From Acetobacteraceae bacterium (GTDB taxonomy: Bacteria; Pseudomonadota; Alphaproteobacteria; Acetobacterales; Acetobacteraceae): a stretch of DNA of 7,310 nt. The notes below the pieces were generated by a model, which was not told the origin of the DNA, did no database searches, and saw nothing but the letters and a program-made list of their open reading frames with translations. The stretch spans positions 1-7,310 of the forward strand of contig JASHVB010000500.1 in the NCBI GenBank assembly GCA_030039695.1, read 5' to 3'. This document shows, piece by piece, positions 1-6,391 of this stretch (position 1 is its first letter; every line of letters begins with the position of its first letter). Made by a program: the position numbers and the translations under genes.

Positions 1-319
1 TGCGTGAGCATGCTGTTATTGCGAGTTCGACATCGGCCGTCGGGGGCCCGCCGGTGGGTCGCGAACTAACGATCACAGGGTGGGCCTCCAGCCCGGGGTT
101 CCACGGGTCGCTGATCCTGGTCTACGCTTGTCCTCCATTTCGCTATTCTAGCCATACGTCTTGCCGCGCGAGGTGCACGGTCCGCAATCGCCTCCCCGCC
201 GGGGCAGCCTGGGCATGCGTGTTGACAGCAACGACATCGTAAAACCCAGGGCCCGCCGGTCACGAACGGGGCCTTCGCTTTCCGGGAAGCCCATTCATCC
301 GGCCAGACGACCGAGACGA
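1..319. other. Gene-free stretch, no supported feature
   Basis: I read all six frames here and found no reading frame with a recognisable protein motif or a good ribosome binding site. Short open frames exist on both strands, but their composition is rich in Arg, Pro, Cys and Gly, as expected for shadow frames in GC-rich DNA. On the minus strand near 205-252 a short peptide (ALGFTMSLLSTRMPRL) faintly recalls the helix-turn-helix of LysR regulators; nothing around it supports the match. Since a fossil gene follows directly, this may be older decayed coding sequence. Confidence 0.5.
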
Positions 320-832
320 ATGCGTACGAGTGAACGAAATCCCGCCCTTCTGATCGTCGGCGCCACGGGTGCCGCGTTCATGCTCTGCCTGGAGCAATGC
401 AACTGCCCGATGTCGCGTCTGCAGCCATTTGACTGACCGCGCTCAGCTGGGTGACCGCTGCGCTTTCGCGGCGAACGCCCGATCGCCGAGGCGCTAACCG
501 CCGATTGATTCGCCGGTATCGACGTCGCATTGTTCTCAGCCGGACCTGGCGTATCGCGCGAGTTTGGTCCGCCGCGGTACGGCAGGGTGCGGTCGTCATC
601 GACAACTGTTCGGGGTCTCGCATGCGGGAAGACGTGCCGCTGGTGCACCCCGAGGCGGCATTCGGCAGGGTCTTAACGATCGTCCAGGTGCTCCATTATG
701 ATGTTCGTCGCCGGAGATCAGTGGGGTAACGGTGTCCCGCTGAATGCGGTACGGATCGCGCAGCGGTTGTGGGGTAACGCAATCCGTCATGACGCTGCGG
801 CAGTGCCGACCGTTCGCTCTTGCGCGCTTTAG
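320..832 (+). pseudogene. asd: Aspartate-semialdehyde dehydrogenase fossil (internal deletion, frameshifts, stops)
   Basis: The intact enzyme reduces aspartyl phosphate to aspartate semialdehyde in the lysine, threonine, methionine and diaminopimelate pathways. Four collinear pieces of it survive. From the ATG at 320, the nucleotide-binding start reads LLIVGATGA and then LEQCNCPMSRLQPF, ending in a stop at 434-436. A second frame, 455-571, reads PLRFRGERPIAEALTAD, a TGA stop at 506-508, then FAGIDVALFSAGPGVSREFGP. A third frame, 571-657, reads AAVRQGAVVIDN and then RMREDVPLVHPE, matching the family's GAVVIDNSSAFRMD-VPLVVPEVN. A fourth, 704-769, reads FVAGDQWGNGVPLNAVRIAQRL, matching the C-terminal DN-RKGAALNAVQIAE. 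The middle of the roughly 370-residue enzyme, including the catalytic Cys and His region, is absent. Nothing functional can be made. An essential cell would need another asd copy elsewhere. The motif matches are from memory of the family, but they are dense and in the right order. Confidence 0.87.
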
Positions 833-885
833 AGCGCACATGGCCGGGTCAATCCCGCCGTCGTTCCCAGGTAGTGTCGTGGGTC

Positions 886-2253
886 TCAGGCAGCACTCAG
901 GCGCATCATCTCCCGTACATCTGGCAGGCGATCGACACTGCCGATCTGCGCGATCAGCGTCTGGCAACGCTCGGCGCCGAGCACCGGTTCCACCAGCGAC
1001 GTGAACTTCTCTTCAAGCCGCCTGCCCTGCGCGTCCACGTCCGTCGCCGGCACGCCGGAGTCATGCTGCGCCGTGACGCGCGTGCCGTCCGTCAGCAGCA
1101 ACTCAAGTTGCGCCAAGGTGCTCGGCATGTCGTGACGGAATTCGAACTCCACCTTGTCCCGCAAGTCGACCAGGACTGGGTCGGCAGCAACACCCTCCGA
1201 ATAGGTCGCCAAACGCCCGGTATCGACTCCTGCGAGCCCCATCGCTGTAGTAAGCCGCAACGAGAACTTTGCTTCCAGCCCGGTGCGAGGCTTCGGGATG
1301 TTGCAGATGCGATCGCTCGCCTCGTCCAGCCGCAACCGAATCCGCTCGACGCGGTCGGGCGTCACACCATGTTGTTCGCGCAGCTTGCGCGCGGCCTCGA
1401 TTGGCGCATGGGTCATGTAACATGCAGCGTGGTACTTGAAAAGATTGCTGCGAATGTACCACTCACCCGCCTGGACCTCCAAGGCGCGTTCCGGATGGAA
1501 ATCTGGACTATGCGTGCGTGCGAAGCCCTGCGCGCATTCCAGCACATCCATTCGGCTGGTGAAGCCACGGGACGCCAGCTTCGCCGCCAGCAGCCCGTGA
1601 TAAGCCGCCTTCCCAGCATGCAGAGGCTTGCACATCGTGCCAAACATCGACTTCAGCCCGGCCGCCTGCGTGCCGGCTATTCCAAGCGCCGTGACAAAGC
1701 GTTGCGCATCCAGCCCTAGCAGATGTGCGCACGCAGCGGCCGAGCCGAAACTGCCAACCGTCGCGGTGGAATGGAAGCCGAGTGCGTCATAATGCCCTGG
1801 CGCGATCATCCGGCCGACTCGGCATTGCAGTTCATAGCCGGCGACGAAAGCGGTCAGCATATCGGCGCCACTGCTGCCGTATTCTTCCGCCAGCGCGAGC
1901 AACGCGGGAAGGATCGCAACGGACGGATGGCCGGGCATCGCCAAATTGACGTCATCGAAATCCAGTGCGTGCGACGACGCGCCGTTCACGAGCGCCGCTG
2001 ACGCCGACGGCAGGCGCACACCGCGTCCCACGATTGTCGCGGCTTGCGTGCCACCCTGGTCGGCGAGCTCAGCGAGGAGTATCCCACTGAGCTCGTCCTG
2101 TGAGCCGGCCAGAGCGCACGCGAGATAGTCGAGCACGCATTGCCGCGCCCAGACCCTCACCTCCGGCGGAATGTCAGCGTAGGTCAGCGTGCGTGCACGC
2201 TCTGCCAGCGTGCGGGTGAGGTCTTGCGATGCGATAGCGGTCATCACGTTCAT
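886..2253 (-). CDS. MmgE/PrpD family protein (dehydratase/decarboxylase/epimerase superfamily)
   Basis: This 455-residue protein has the usual length and full motif set of the MmgE/PrpD family, which includes 2-methylcitrate dehydratase, cis-aconitate decarboxylase and iminodisuccinate epimerase. These cytosolic enzymes act on small di- or tricarboxylic acids without a cofactor. Visible landmarks are HALDFDDV at residues 95-102, GHPS at 108-111, KPLHAGKAA at 209-217, FKYHAACYMTHAPIEA at 272-287 and EAKFSLRLTTA at 327-337. An upstream in-frame ATG would add 67 residues, but those are low-complexity and unlike the family. I chose the ATG at 2253 because AGAAGGA lies 8 bases before it; an ATG at 2244 is also possible. 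The protein is shorter than true PrpD and has no prpB or prpC neighbours, so the substrate cannot be named. It stands alone, diverging from the potHI pair and converging on the asd fossil. No truncation or frameshift is visible. Confidence 0.93.
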   Translation of the reverse strand: MNVMTAIASQDLTRTLAERARTLTYADIPPEVRVWARQCVLDYLACALAGSQDELSGILLAELADQGGTQAATIVGRGVRLPSASAALVNGASSHALDFDDVNLAMPGHPSVAILPALLALAEEYGSSGADMLTAFVAGYELQCRVGRMIAPGHYDALGFHSTATVGSFGSAAACAHLLGLDAQRFVTALGIAGTQAAGLKSMFGTMCKPLHAGKAAYHGLLAAKLASRGFTSRMDVLECAQGFARTHSPDFHPERALEVQAGEWYIRSNLFKYHAACYMTHAPIEAARKLREQHGVTPDRVERIRLRLDEASDRICNIPKPRTGLEAKFSLRLTTAMGLAGVDTGRLATYSEGVAADPVLVDLRDKVEFEFRHDMPSTLAQLELLLTDGTRVTAQHDSGVPATDVDAQGRRLEEKFTSLVEPVLGAERCQTLIAQIGSVDRLPDVREMMRLSAA

Positions 2254-2704
2254 CCGACGTATCCTTCTACAACTCCACATGGTCGTCGCGAGCAACGCAG
2301 CCGACGTCATGGCTGGCCCTGGCCCGGCCATCGTGCGTCTGTGAGCGTGCCTTATTGGGATGGTGTCAGTCCATCCCCAACCAACCGATCGAGGCTGAAT
2401 CTCCACGTAACCGGGTCGTCGCCAGCCAGGCAGCGACCGGCAGCCCGGCCGCATTCCGTAGGACGATGAGCCGGATTCTGACGTGACGTATCACGAGATA
2501 CCAAAGGAATGGGCAACTCCGGTCCGCCATCGGTGGGAAGCCTGCTAGTCTGGGGACGGATACCAAAGCGGGGTTCAGGAGCAATAGGGTGACCGGCGAT
2601 GCAGAGCTTTGATGGCAGGGCACGCGAGCCGAGGAGTCCTACGCGCCGGCACAGCGGAACGAGCCAGTGGTAGAAAGGCACCGACACTGGGCAGCCGGCC
2701 GTCC
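2254..2704. other. Divergent intergenic region with possible remnants
   Basis: This stretch separates the divergent MmgE/PrpD and potH genes and must hold the promoters of both, but I see no convincing -35/-10 pair. A 10-base direct repeat GATACCAAAG occurs at 2497-2506 and 2559-2568. The minus strand around 2370-2490 has an open frame reading RNAAGLPVAAWLATTRLRGD and then SASIGWLGMD, faintly like a GNAT acetyltransferase core; it is too short and too weak to call. The right end, from 2613, may be the tail of a decayed potG. The length and content suggest that genes between prpD and potH were lost by deletion. Confidence 0.45.
2262..2268 (-). promoter_or_regulatory. Ribosome binding site deciding the MmgE/PrpD start
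   Basis: On the minus strand the sequence AGAAGGA sits 8 bases before the ATG at 2253. It supports that start over the in-frame ATG at 2454, whose 67-residue extension matches nothing in the family. Confidence 0.7.
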
Positions 2705-2708
2705 ATGA
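2613..2708 (+). pseudogene. Possible C-terminal remnant of a PotG-like ABC ATPase
   Basis: A 31-codon frame after a TGA at 2610-2612 ends in a TGA at 2706-2708 that overlaps the potH ATG in an ATGA arrangement, as expected for the ATPase gene preceding potH in a potFGHI operon. The peptide contains RAEESYAPAQRNEPVV and ends WAAGRP. It resembles the end of the regulatory TOBE domain of polyamine-transport ATPases, where a stretch such as QNR-x-SYAPA-GEPV is common. No Walker or signature motifs remain upstream. Without them the assignment rests on position, overlap and about 20 residues of similarity recalled from the family, so it is tentative. Confidence 0.33.
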
Positions 2709-3580
2709 ATCGCGGCCGGACGGTTGCCCTGACGCTTCCCTGGTGCTGGCTGGCGCTCTTCCTGCTGGCGCCCGCTGCTATCGTGCTCCGCATCGCACTG
2801 TCGCGTGCCACCGACAGCATCCCTCCTTACGCACCGCTGCTGGCCTGGAGCGGTTGGACGCCGCACTTCCACGGTGGTGCAGACAACTTCGTGCGCGTCC
2901 TGACCGATCCGCTGTACCGCCACGCCTTCAGCCTCAGCCTCAGGGTCGCCGGTCTCTCCACGCTGGCATGCCTGCTGATCGGCTACCCGATGGCGCTCGC
3001 CATCGCCCGCGCACCGGTGCACCGACGCGGCACGCTACTGCTCGCGGTGATGCTGCCGTTCTGGACCGGCTTCCTGATGCGCATCAATGCCTGGATCGGA
3101 CTCTTGCAGGATGGCGGCTGGATCGACACGACGCTCGGCTGGATAGGGTTGCCGCACATGCGCCTGCTTTACACCGAAACGGCAATGTATATCGGCGTCG
3201 TCTACACCTACTTGCCGTTTATGGTGCTACCGCTTTATGCGCGGCTGACCAGGCTGGATCCGGCAATACTCGACGCGGCGGGCGACCTCGGAGCGCCGCC
3301 CTGGCGCGCGTTTGTTTCGGTCACGCTGCCGCTATCGCTGCCTGGCGTGTGGGCCGGCATGCTGTTGGTGTTCATCCCCGCCGTCGGCGAGTATGTCATT
3401 CCCGAGTTGCTCGGTGGACCGCAGGCTCAGTTGATTGGCCGCGTGCTGTGGGAGGAGTTCTTTGCCAACCGTGACTGGCCCACCGCTGCGGCTCTCTCAT
3501 GTGTGCTGCTGGTTATTTTGCTCCTCCTGCCTGCGGCAATCTACCAACTCGTGCGCCGGGCGCGCAGAGCGCAAGCATGA
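2705..3580 (+). CDS. potH: ABC transporter permease, putrescine/spermidine type (PotH/PotB-like)
   Basis: This 291-residue inner-membrane protein is one of two permease subunits of a polyamine-type ABC importer. It starts with a short cytoplasmic tail and a first membrane segment at about residues 8-31. A periplasmic stretch follows, and then about five further membrane segments at roughly 80-100, 109-128, 158-178, 215-235 and 262-283. The coupling EAA loop is clear at 190-214 (DAAGDLGAPPWRAF, then LPLSLPG), with its conserved Gly at 194. The run VFIPAVGEYVIPELLGG at 223-238 is typical of PotH. I chose the ATG at 2705 because the protein then begins like its family. Its ribosome binding site is poor: AGAAAGG at 2672-2678 is too far away, though 8 bases before an in-frame CTG at 2687. 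Translation may have depended on coupling to a lost upstream ATPase gene. Its own stop overlaps the next gene by ATGA. No binding protein or intact ATPase gene is in the window. Confidence 0.93.
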   Translation: MNRGRTVALTLPWCWLALFLLAPAAIVLRIALSRATDSIPPYAPLLAWSGWTPHFHGGADNFVRVLTDPLYRHAFSLSLRVAGLSTLACLLIGYPMALAIARAPVHRRGTLLLAVMLPFWTGFLMRINAWIGLLQDGGWIDTTLGWIGLPHMRLLYTETAMYIGVVYTYLPFMVLPLYARLTRLDPAILDAAGDLGAPPWRAFVSVTLPLSLPGVWAGMLLVFIPAVGEYVIPELLGGPQAQLIGRVLWEEFFANRDWPTAAALSCVLLVILLLLPAAIYQLVRRARRAQA

Positions 3581-4365
3581 ATACGCGCCCGCTCCTTGCC
3601 TGGATGATCGGGTGCTACGCGTTTCTCTATGCCCCGATCGCGTTCCTGATCGCGTTCAGCTTCAATGATTCGCAGCTGGTCACGGAATGGGCCGGTTTTT
3701 CGACGCGCTGGTACGTAATACTCGCCCACGACGACAACCTGATCGACGCCGCACTGCTGTCGTTGCGCATCGCTGCCGTATCCGCAACGATCGCATTGGT
3801 CATCGGCACTCTCGCCGGTTACGTACTCGCGCGCTTCGGCGCATTCCAAACGCGCGGCCTGTTTCAGGCGTCGGTGCTGGCACCGCTGGTGCTGCCGGAA
3901 GTCATTACTGGCCTATCGCTGCTGCTTTTGTTTGTGACGCTGGCGCAGACCATCGGCTGGCCGGCGCGACGCGGCGCGCTTACCGTGATTTTAGCGCACG
4001 CCTCGGTGTCAGTGGCATACGTGGCGGTGGTGGTTCGCGCGCGGCTTTCCGACGCCGGCACCACTTTGGAGGAAGCGGCGGCAGACCTGTACGCGACGCC
4101 ATGGAGAGCGTTCGCGCTGATCACTGTGCCGCTGATGGCACCGGCGCTGGTATCCGGATGGCTGTTGTCGTTCACCTTGTCGCTTGACGATGTGGTGGTG
4201 GCGAGCTTTACCTCGGGCCCGGGTGCGTCGACATTGCCGATGGTGGTCTTCTCGTCGATGCGCATCGGCCCGACGCCAGAGCTGTATGCGCTGGCGACGG
4301 TGATTGTCGTTGCGGTGGCAGGAATACTCGCAGGTGTTAATTATACCTCTCTCGCGAAGCGGTAG
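3577..4365 (+). CDS. potI: ABC transporter permease, putrescine/spermidine type (PotI/PotC-like)
   Basis: This 262-residue inner-membrane permease pairs with the preceding PotH-like subunit; its ATG overlaps that gene's TGA, so the two are translationally coupled. Membrane segments are visible at about 8-29, 58-85, 97-124, 134-153, 186-205 and 235-254. The EAA loop at 165-194 reads EEAAADLYATPWRAFALITV and ends in PLMAP-LVSG. The stretch TLSLDDVVVASFTSGPGAST at 200-219, followed by LPMVVFSSMR, is strongly PotI/PotC-like. One oddity is Tyr at 172, where the EAA loop usually has Gly (DLGA). The frame is otherwise intact and ends within the first arm of a terminator hairpin system. The substrate is inferred from family resemblance to be putrescine or a related cation. 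An upstream in-frame start at 3499 was rejected because it adds residues unlike a permease and lies inside potH. Confidence 0.94.
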   Translation: MNTRPLLAWMIGCYAFLYAPIAFLIAFSFNDSQLVTEWAGFSTRWYVILAHDDNLIDAALLSLRIAAVSATIALVIGTLAGYVLARFGAFQTRGLFQASVLAPLVLPEVITGLSLLLLFVTLAQTIGWPARRGALTVILAHASVSVAYVAVVVRARLSDAGTTLEEAAADLYATPWRAFALITVPLMAPALVSGWLLSFTLSLDDVVVASFTSGPGASTLPMVVFSSMRIGPTPELYALATVIVVAVAGILAGVNYTSLAKR

Positions 4366-4374
4366 AGGTATTTT
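4343..4374 (+). terminator. Rho-independent terminator overlapping the potI stop codon
   Basis: ATACCTCT (4343-4350) pairs perfectly with AGAGGTAT (4364-4371), and the run of T continues to 4374. The interior adds a small stem CGC-GAA-GCG (4353-4361), which contains GCGAAGC, a sequence known for forming an unusually stable mini-hairpin. The potI stop codon (4363-4365) is part of the structure. It lies between the convergent potI and SCO genes, with the SCO stop at 4376-4378. On the minus strand the hairpin is followed only by AATTA, so termination in that direction would be weaker. Confidence 0.75.
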
Positions 4375-4375
4375 G

Positions 4376-5008
4376 CTACGACACCAGCTTCGCAATGTCC
4401 TTTGCCATCTCCGCCCCCGAATCGCCCGCCGCGATCGGCGCGATGAACTTTCCGTCTGGGCCCATGAAATAAATGATCGAACTGTGGTCCATAGAATAAT
4501 CATTCGGCCCAGGACCGGTAACGTGTTTGGCATAGTACACTCGGTACTCCTTTGCCACCGCCGCGATCTGCGCCGGAGTGCCAGTCAAGCCGACCAGTGA
4601 TGGCGAGAATGCCGACACATACTGTTTCATGACCGGGGGCGTATCACGATGGGGATCCACGGTGATGAATATCGGTTGCACTTGTTTCGCTTTAGCTCCC
4701 AACCGGTCCATCGCCTGGGCAATCGAGTTCAACGTCGTCGGACACACATCCGGGCAATAGGTGTAGCCAAAATACACCAACATGTACTTCCCACGAAATT
4801 CCTTGTTGGTAACGGTCTTGCCATTATCGTTCACCAGCGTAAACGGCCCACCGATGCTGGGGCCACCGGTCGCGCCGGTGAGCCAGAGAAATCCGCCTGC
4901 ACCTAACAGCATCACCGCAACCAACAGGCCGACGACTGCGAAGACGAACGTCTGCGGCGGACGCTGTCTCGGTGGACGTGCGGTCTGCATGTTCGTCGCC
5001 GTGGTCAT
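4376..5008 (-). CDS. SCO family protein (SCO1/SenC copper metallochaperone)
   Basis: This 210-residue membrane-anchored thioredoxin-fold protein delivers copper to the CuA site of cytochrome c oxidase, or acts as a thiol reductase on the periplasmic side. A cytoplasmic tail is followed by one membrane segment at about residues 21-43. The domain then starts at GGPFTLVNDNGKTV and carries the copper-binding pair in TYCPDVCP (Cys85 and Cys89), the VDPHRDTP motif at 117-124, and the third copper ligand His175 in SMDHSSIIYF. All ligands and the usual length are present, so it looks functional. The ATG at 5008 is preceded by AAGGAG with 9 bases between; an upstream GTG at 5026 lies over this site and is rejected. 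It is the last gene of a copper operon behind a CopD-like gene, and it ends 10 bases from potI on the opposite strand. Confidence 0.96.
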   Translation of the reverse strand: MTTATNMQTARPPRQRPPQTFVFAVVGLLVAVMLLGAGGFLWLTGATGGPSIGGPFTLVNDNGKTVTNKEFRGKYMLVYFGYTYCPDVCPTTLNSIAQAMDRLGAKAKQVQPIFITVDPHRDTPPVMKQYVSAFSPSLVGLTGTPAQIAAVAKEYRVYYAKHVTGPGPNDYSMDHSSIIYFMGPDGKFIAPIAAGDSGAEMAKDIAKLVS

Positions 5009-5017
5009 TGCGCGCCT

Positions 5018-5023
5018 CTCCTT
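5018..5023 (-). promoter_or_regulatory. Ribosome binding site of the SCO gene, overlapping an old copD stop
   Basis: AAGGAG on the minus strand is 9 bases before the SCO ATG at 5008. A TGA at 5023-5025, the stop of the frame that seems to be the original copD C-terminus, touches it. That places the ancestral copD stop 14 bases before SCO, as in a tightly coupled operon. Confidence 0.75.
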
Positions 5024-5053
5024 CACTTCGAACCCACGCCACTCACTGGCATC

Positions 5054-5995
5054 TCATCGCGCATGCCGCGGTGCTCCATAGCCGGCATCGCCGCGGCGAG
5101 CCTTTGCACGTTTGCTGTCGTCGTGATCCGGACGCCACGCGCGAAACTCAGCGTCACCGGGAATGCTGCACCGCCGACCAGCTACGCCCAGCGTTGCCTC
5201 CATCGCAAGCGATCCGCGCATGAGCCGGCGCGCGTCGTCGGATTTGCGCAACCGAGCGGTCAGCACCAATCGGTTGATGCATGGGAGGCACAACAGCAGT
5301 AGGAACAAGACGAGTTCTAGCAACGCGATGTGGCCGTAATGGGTGCTGATCAGGCCTGCGCGGCTGCCGATCAGGTCCCATGCCTGCACGATCGCCGTGC
5401 CGGCGGTCAGCCGCACCGCGCCGAGTCCCATGGGAGAAAAGTCATGGCGTGCGGTCGACGCGGCATGCGGCGACAGCGAGGCGATCCGCGGCAGGCGCGG
5501 CAACAAGCCGCCGAGCCACGCGCCTGCTGCGCGCAGGTGCAATCCCTCCGGCGCCACCAGGGCTGTTCCTGCTTCACCGGGCGTTGCGCCGGCGTGACCC
5601 ATCGCACCTTGCATCGCCAGTGCCGCGCCGGTCGTCATCAACGCACATCCGCGTCGCCAATGATCGTGCCGCAACAGCGGCCAAACACGGACCAATAGTG
5701 CCAGACGAAGCATAACGAGGTGGCCGAATTGCGGCTGGCCACACACCAGCAAAGCCGCGCGCGGCGCGCTGGTGAGCACCGCGGCGCCGACGATAACGGC
5801 GGATTGCAGTAGCAGCCAAGCGACGCCCAGGAGCAGCGCGAGACCGGCAGACCACCGCGCCAGCGCGGCCAGCCGCTGGCTTGCCACGGCCGCGTCCGCC
5901 GGTGCGACGCAGGCCAATGGCACCAGGGTACCAAACAAGGATGCCAGGGCCACCACGTGTGCGCCGCGCGGCGACGCGAGAAGGACGGCTTGCAT
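5054..5995 (-). CDS. copD: CopD family copper resistance membrane protein, probable C-terminal frameshift
   Basis: The frame encodes 313 residues of a polytopic inner-membrane protein of the CopD family, which works with periplasmic CopC in copper uptake or tolerance. Membrane segments appear at about residues 12-30, 48-70, 92-107, 118-133, 152-170, 190-210 and 222-243. Family landmarks include GLHLRAAGAWLGGLLP at 151-166, the histidines in RGAHVV (13) and MGHAGA (134), and STHYGHIALLELVLF at 217-231 followed by INRLVLTARL. After ATLGVA (residue 272) the frame turns charged and unlike CopD. Moving one base forward at 5181 gives a second frame reading LVGGAAFPVTLSFARGVR, with a Met-rich tail ending at 5023. 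That restores a final membrane segment and gives about 323 residues. I read this as a frameshift in copD or a sequencing error. The first seven helices remain, so partial function is possible. The ATG follows the copC stop by 9 bases. Its SD-like GGAG directly abuts the ATG, so coupling is likely. Confidence 0.85.
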   Translation of the reverse strand: MQAVLLASPRGAHVVALASLFGTLVPLACVAPADAAVASQRLAALARWSAGLALLLGVAWLLLQSAVIVGAAVLTSAPRAALLVCGQPQFGHLVMLRLALLVRVWPLLRHDHWRRGCALMTTGAALAMQGAMGHAGATPGEAGTALVAPEGLHLRAAGAWLGGLLPRLPRIASLSPHAASTARHDFSPMGLGAVRLTAGTAIVQAWDLIGSRAGLISTHYGHIALLELVLFLLLLCLPCINRLVLTARLRKSDDARRLMRGSLAMEATLGVAGRRCSIPGDAEFRAWRPDHDDSKRAKARRGDAGYGAPRHAR

Positions 5996-6004
5996 CTCCG
6001 TCGC

Positions 6005-6334
6005 TCAAGACCCGGCGGTGAAGTCGAACCGGCCTTGCGTCTTGTGCGTATCGAGCGAAGTGCCGTGCCAGGTCACGGTGTATCGACCCCTCAGCAAGTT
6101 CGGCAGCGCGACCGGAAGCGTCCGCTGATCGTCACGGCCCCGCCACAGATGACTGTCGCCAGTGTGCGGCTGATAGACGACGGGTGGCGGCGAGACTTCA
6201 TCGGCGAGCGTCGGATCGCCGATTATCAGCATTCCGAACAACATAGGTGCGTCGGCGAGGCATTGCGCGACGGGCGGTGCAACCGCCAAGACTGCCGCCG
6301 CGGCGACCGCGGCCGGCGTGACAAAGCGACACAT
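6005..6334 (-). CDS. copC: CopC-like periplasmic copper protein, shortened and probably degenerate
   Basis: This frame of 109 residues begins with a signal peptide-like segment (CRFVTPAAVAAAAVLAVAPP) and ends with a good CopC C-terminus: TLPVALPNLLRGRYTVTWHG and then TSLDTHKTQGRFDFTAG, which contains the Asp-x-His copper ligands. Between them, CopC proteins of about 125 residues normally carry the mature N-terminal His (AHAHL-type) and a beta-sandwich core with an L-FSE-ELE strand. Here that part is missing or scrambled. A second frame at the junction reads PTHLCCSE, which recalls HAHLVRSEPAD; this suggests two compensating shifts plus a deletion near 6200-6290. The start at 6334 is backed by AGGAG 6 bases upstream. 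The position directly before copD fits. Whether the product folds or binds Cu(II) is doubtful. Confidence 0.65.
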   Translation of the reverse strand: MCRFVTPAAVAAAAVLAVAPPVAQCLADAPMLFGMLIIGDPTLADEVSPPPVVYQPHTGDSHLWRGRDDQRTLPVALPNLLRGRYTVTWHGTSLDTHKTQGRFDFTAGS

Positions 6335-6340
6335 ATGAAG

Positions 6341-6345
6341 CTCCT
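6341..6345 (-). promoter_or_regulatory. Ribosome binding site of copC
   Basis: AGGAG on the minus strand lies 6 bases before the ATG at 6334. It fixes the start of the signal peptide and shows that translation initiation is still intact although the coding body looks damaged. Confidence 0.65.
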
Positions 6346-6391
6346 GGACATGAGTTGTGCGGCGCCCGACGCCGCGTAGCCGGCCGAAGAC

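Noticed and set aside
205..252. Minus-strand peptide ALGFTMSLLSTRMPRL resembling a LysR helix-turn-helix
   Set aside because: Only about 16 residues match, the flanking residues do not follow the LysR pattern, and a stop follows soon after. It could be chance in GC-rich sequence.
824..837. Small hairpin GCGCT-TTAG-AGCGC downstream of the MmgE/PrpD stop
   Set aside because: The stem has only 5 pairs and no T run follows on either strand, so it is not a credible terminator.
820..1719. Long plus-strand open frame of 299 codons antisense to the MmgE/PrpD gene
   Set aside because: It is rich in Arg, Gln and His with no domain motifs and mirrors the codons of the well-supported minus-strand gene.
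2366..2490. Minus-strand frame with RNAAGLPVAAWLATTRLRGD and SASIGWLGMD, loosely like a GNAT acetyltransferase
   Set aside because: No acetyl-CoA binding motif follows in any frame and the stretch is short; not enough to call even a pseudogene.
2497..2568. Direct repeat GATACCAAAG at 2497-2506 and 2559-2568 as an operator or attachment site
   Set aside because: Two 10-base copies 62 bases apart with no palindromic structure and no neighbouring regulator or integrase; weak as a regulatory claim.
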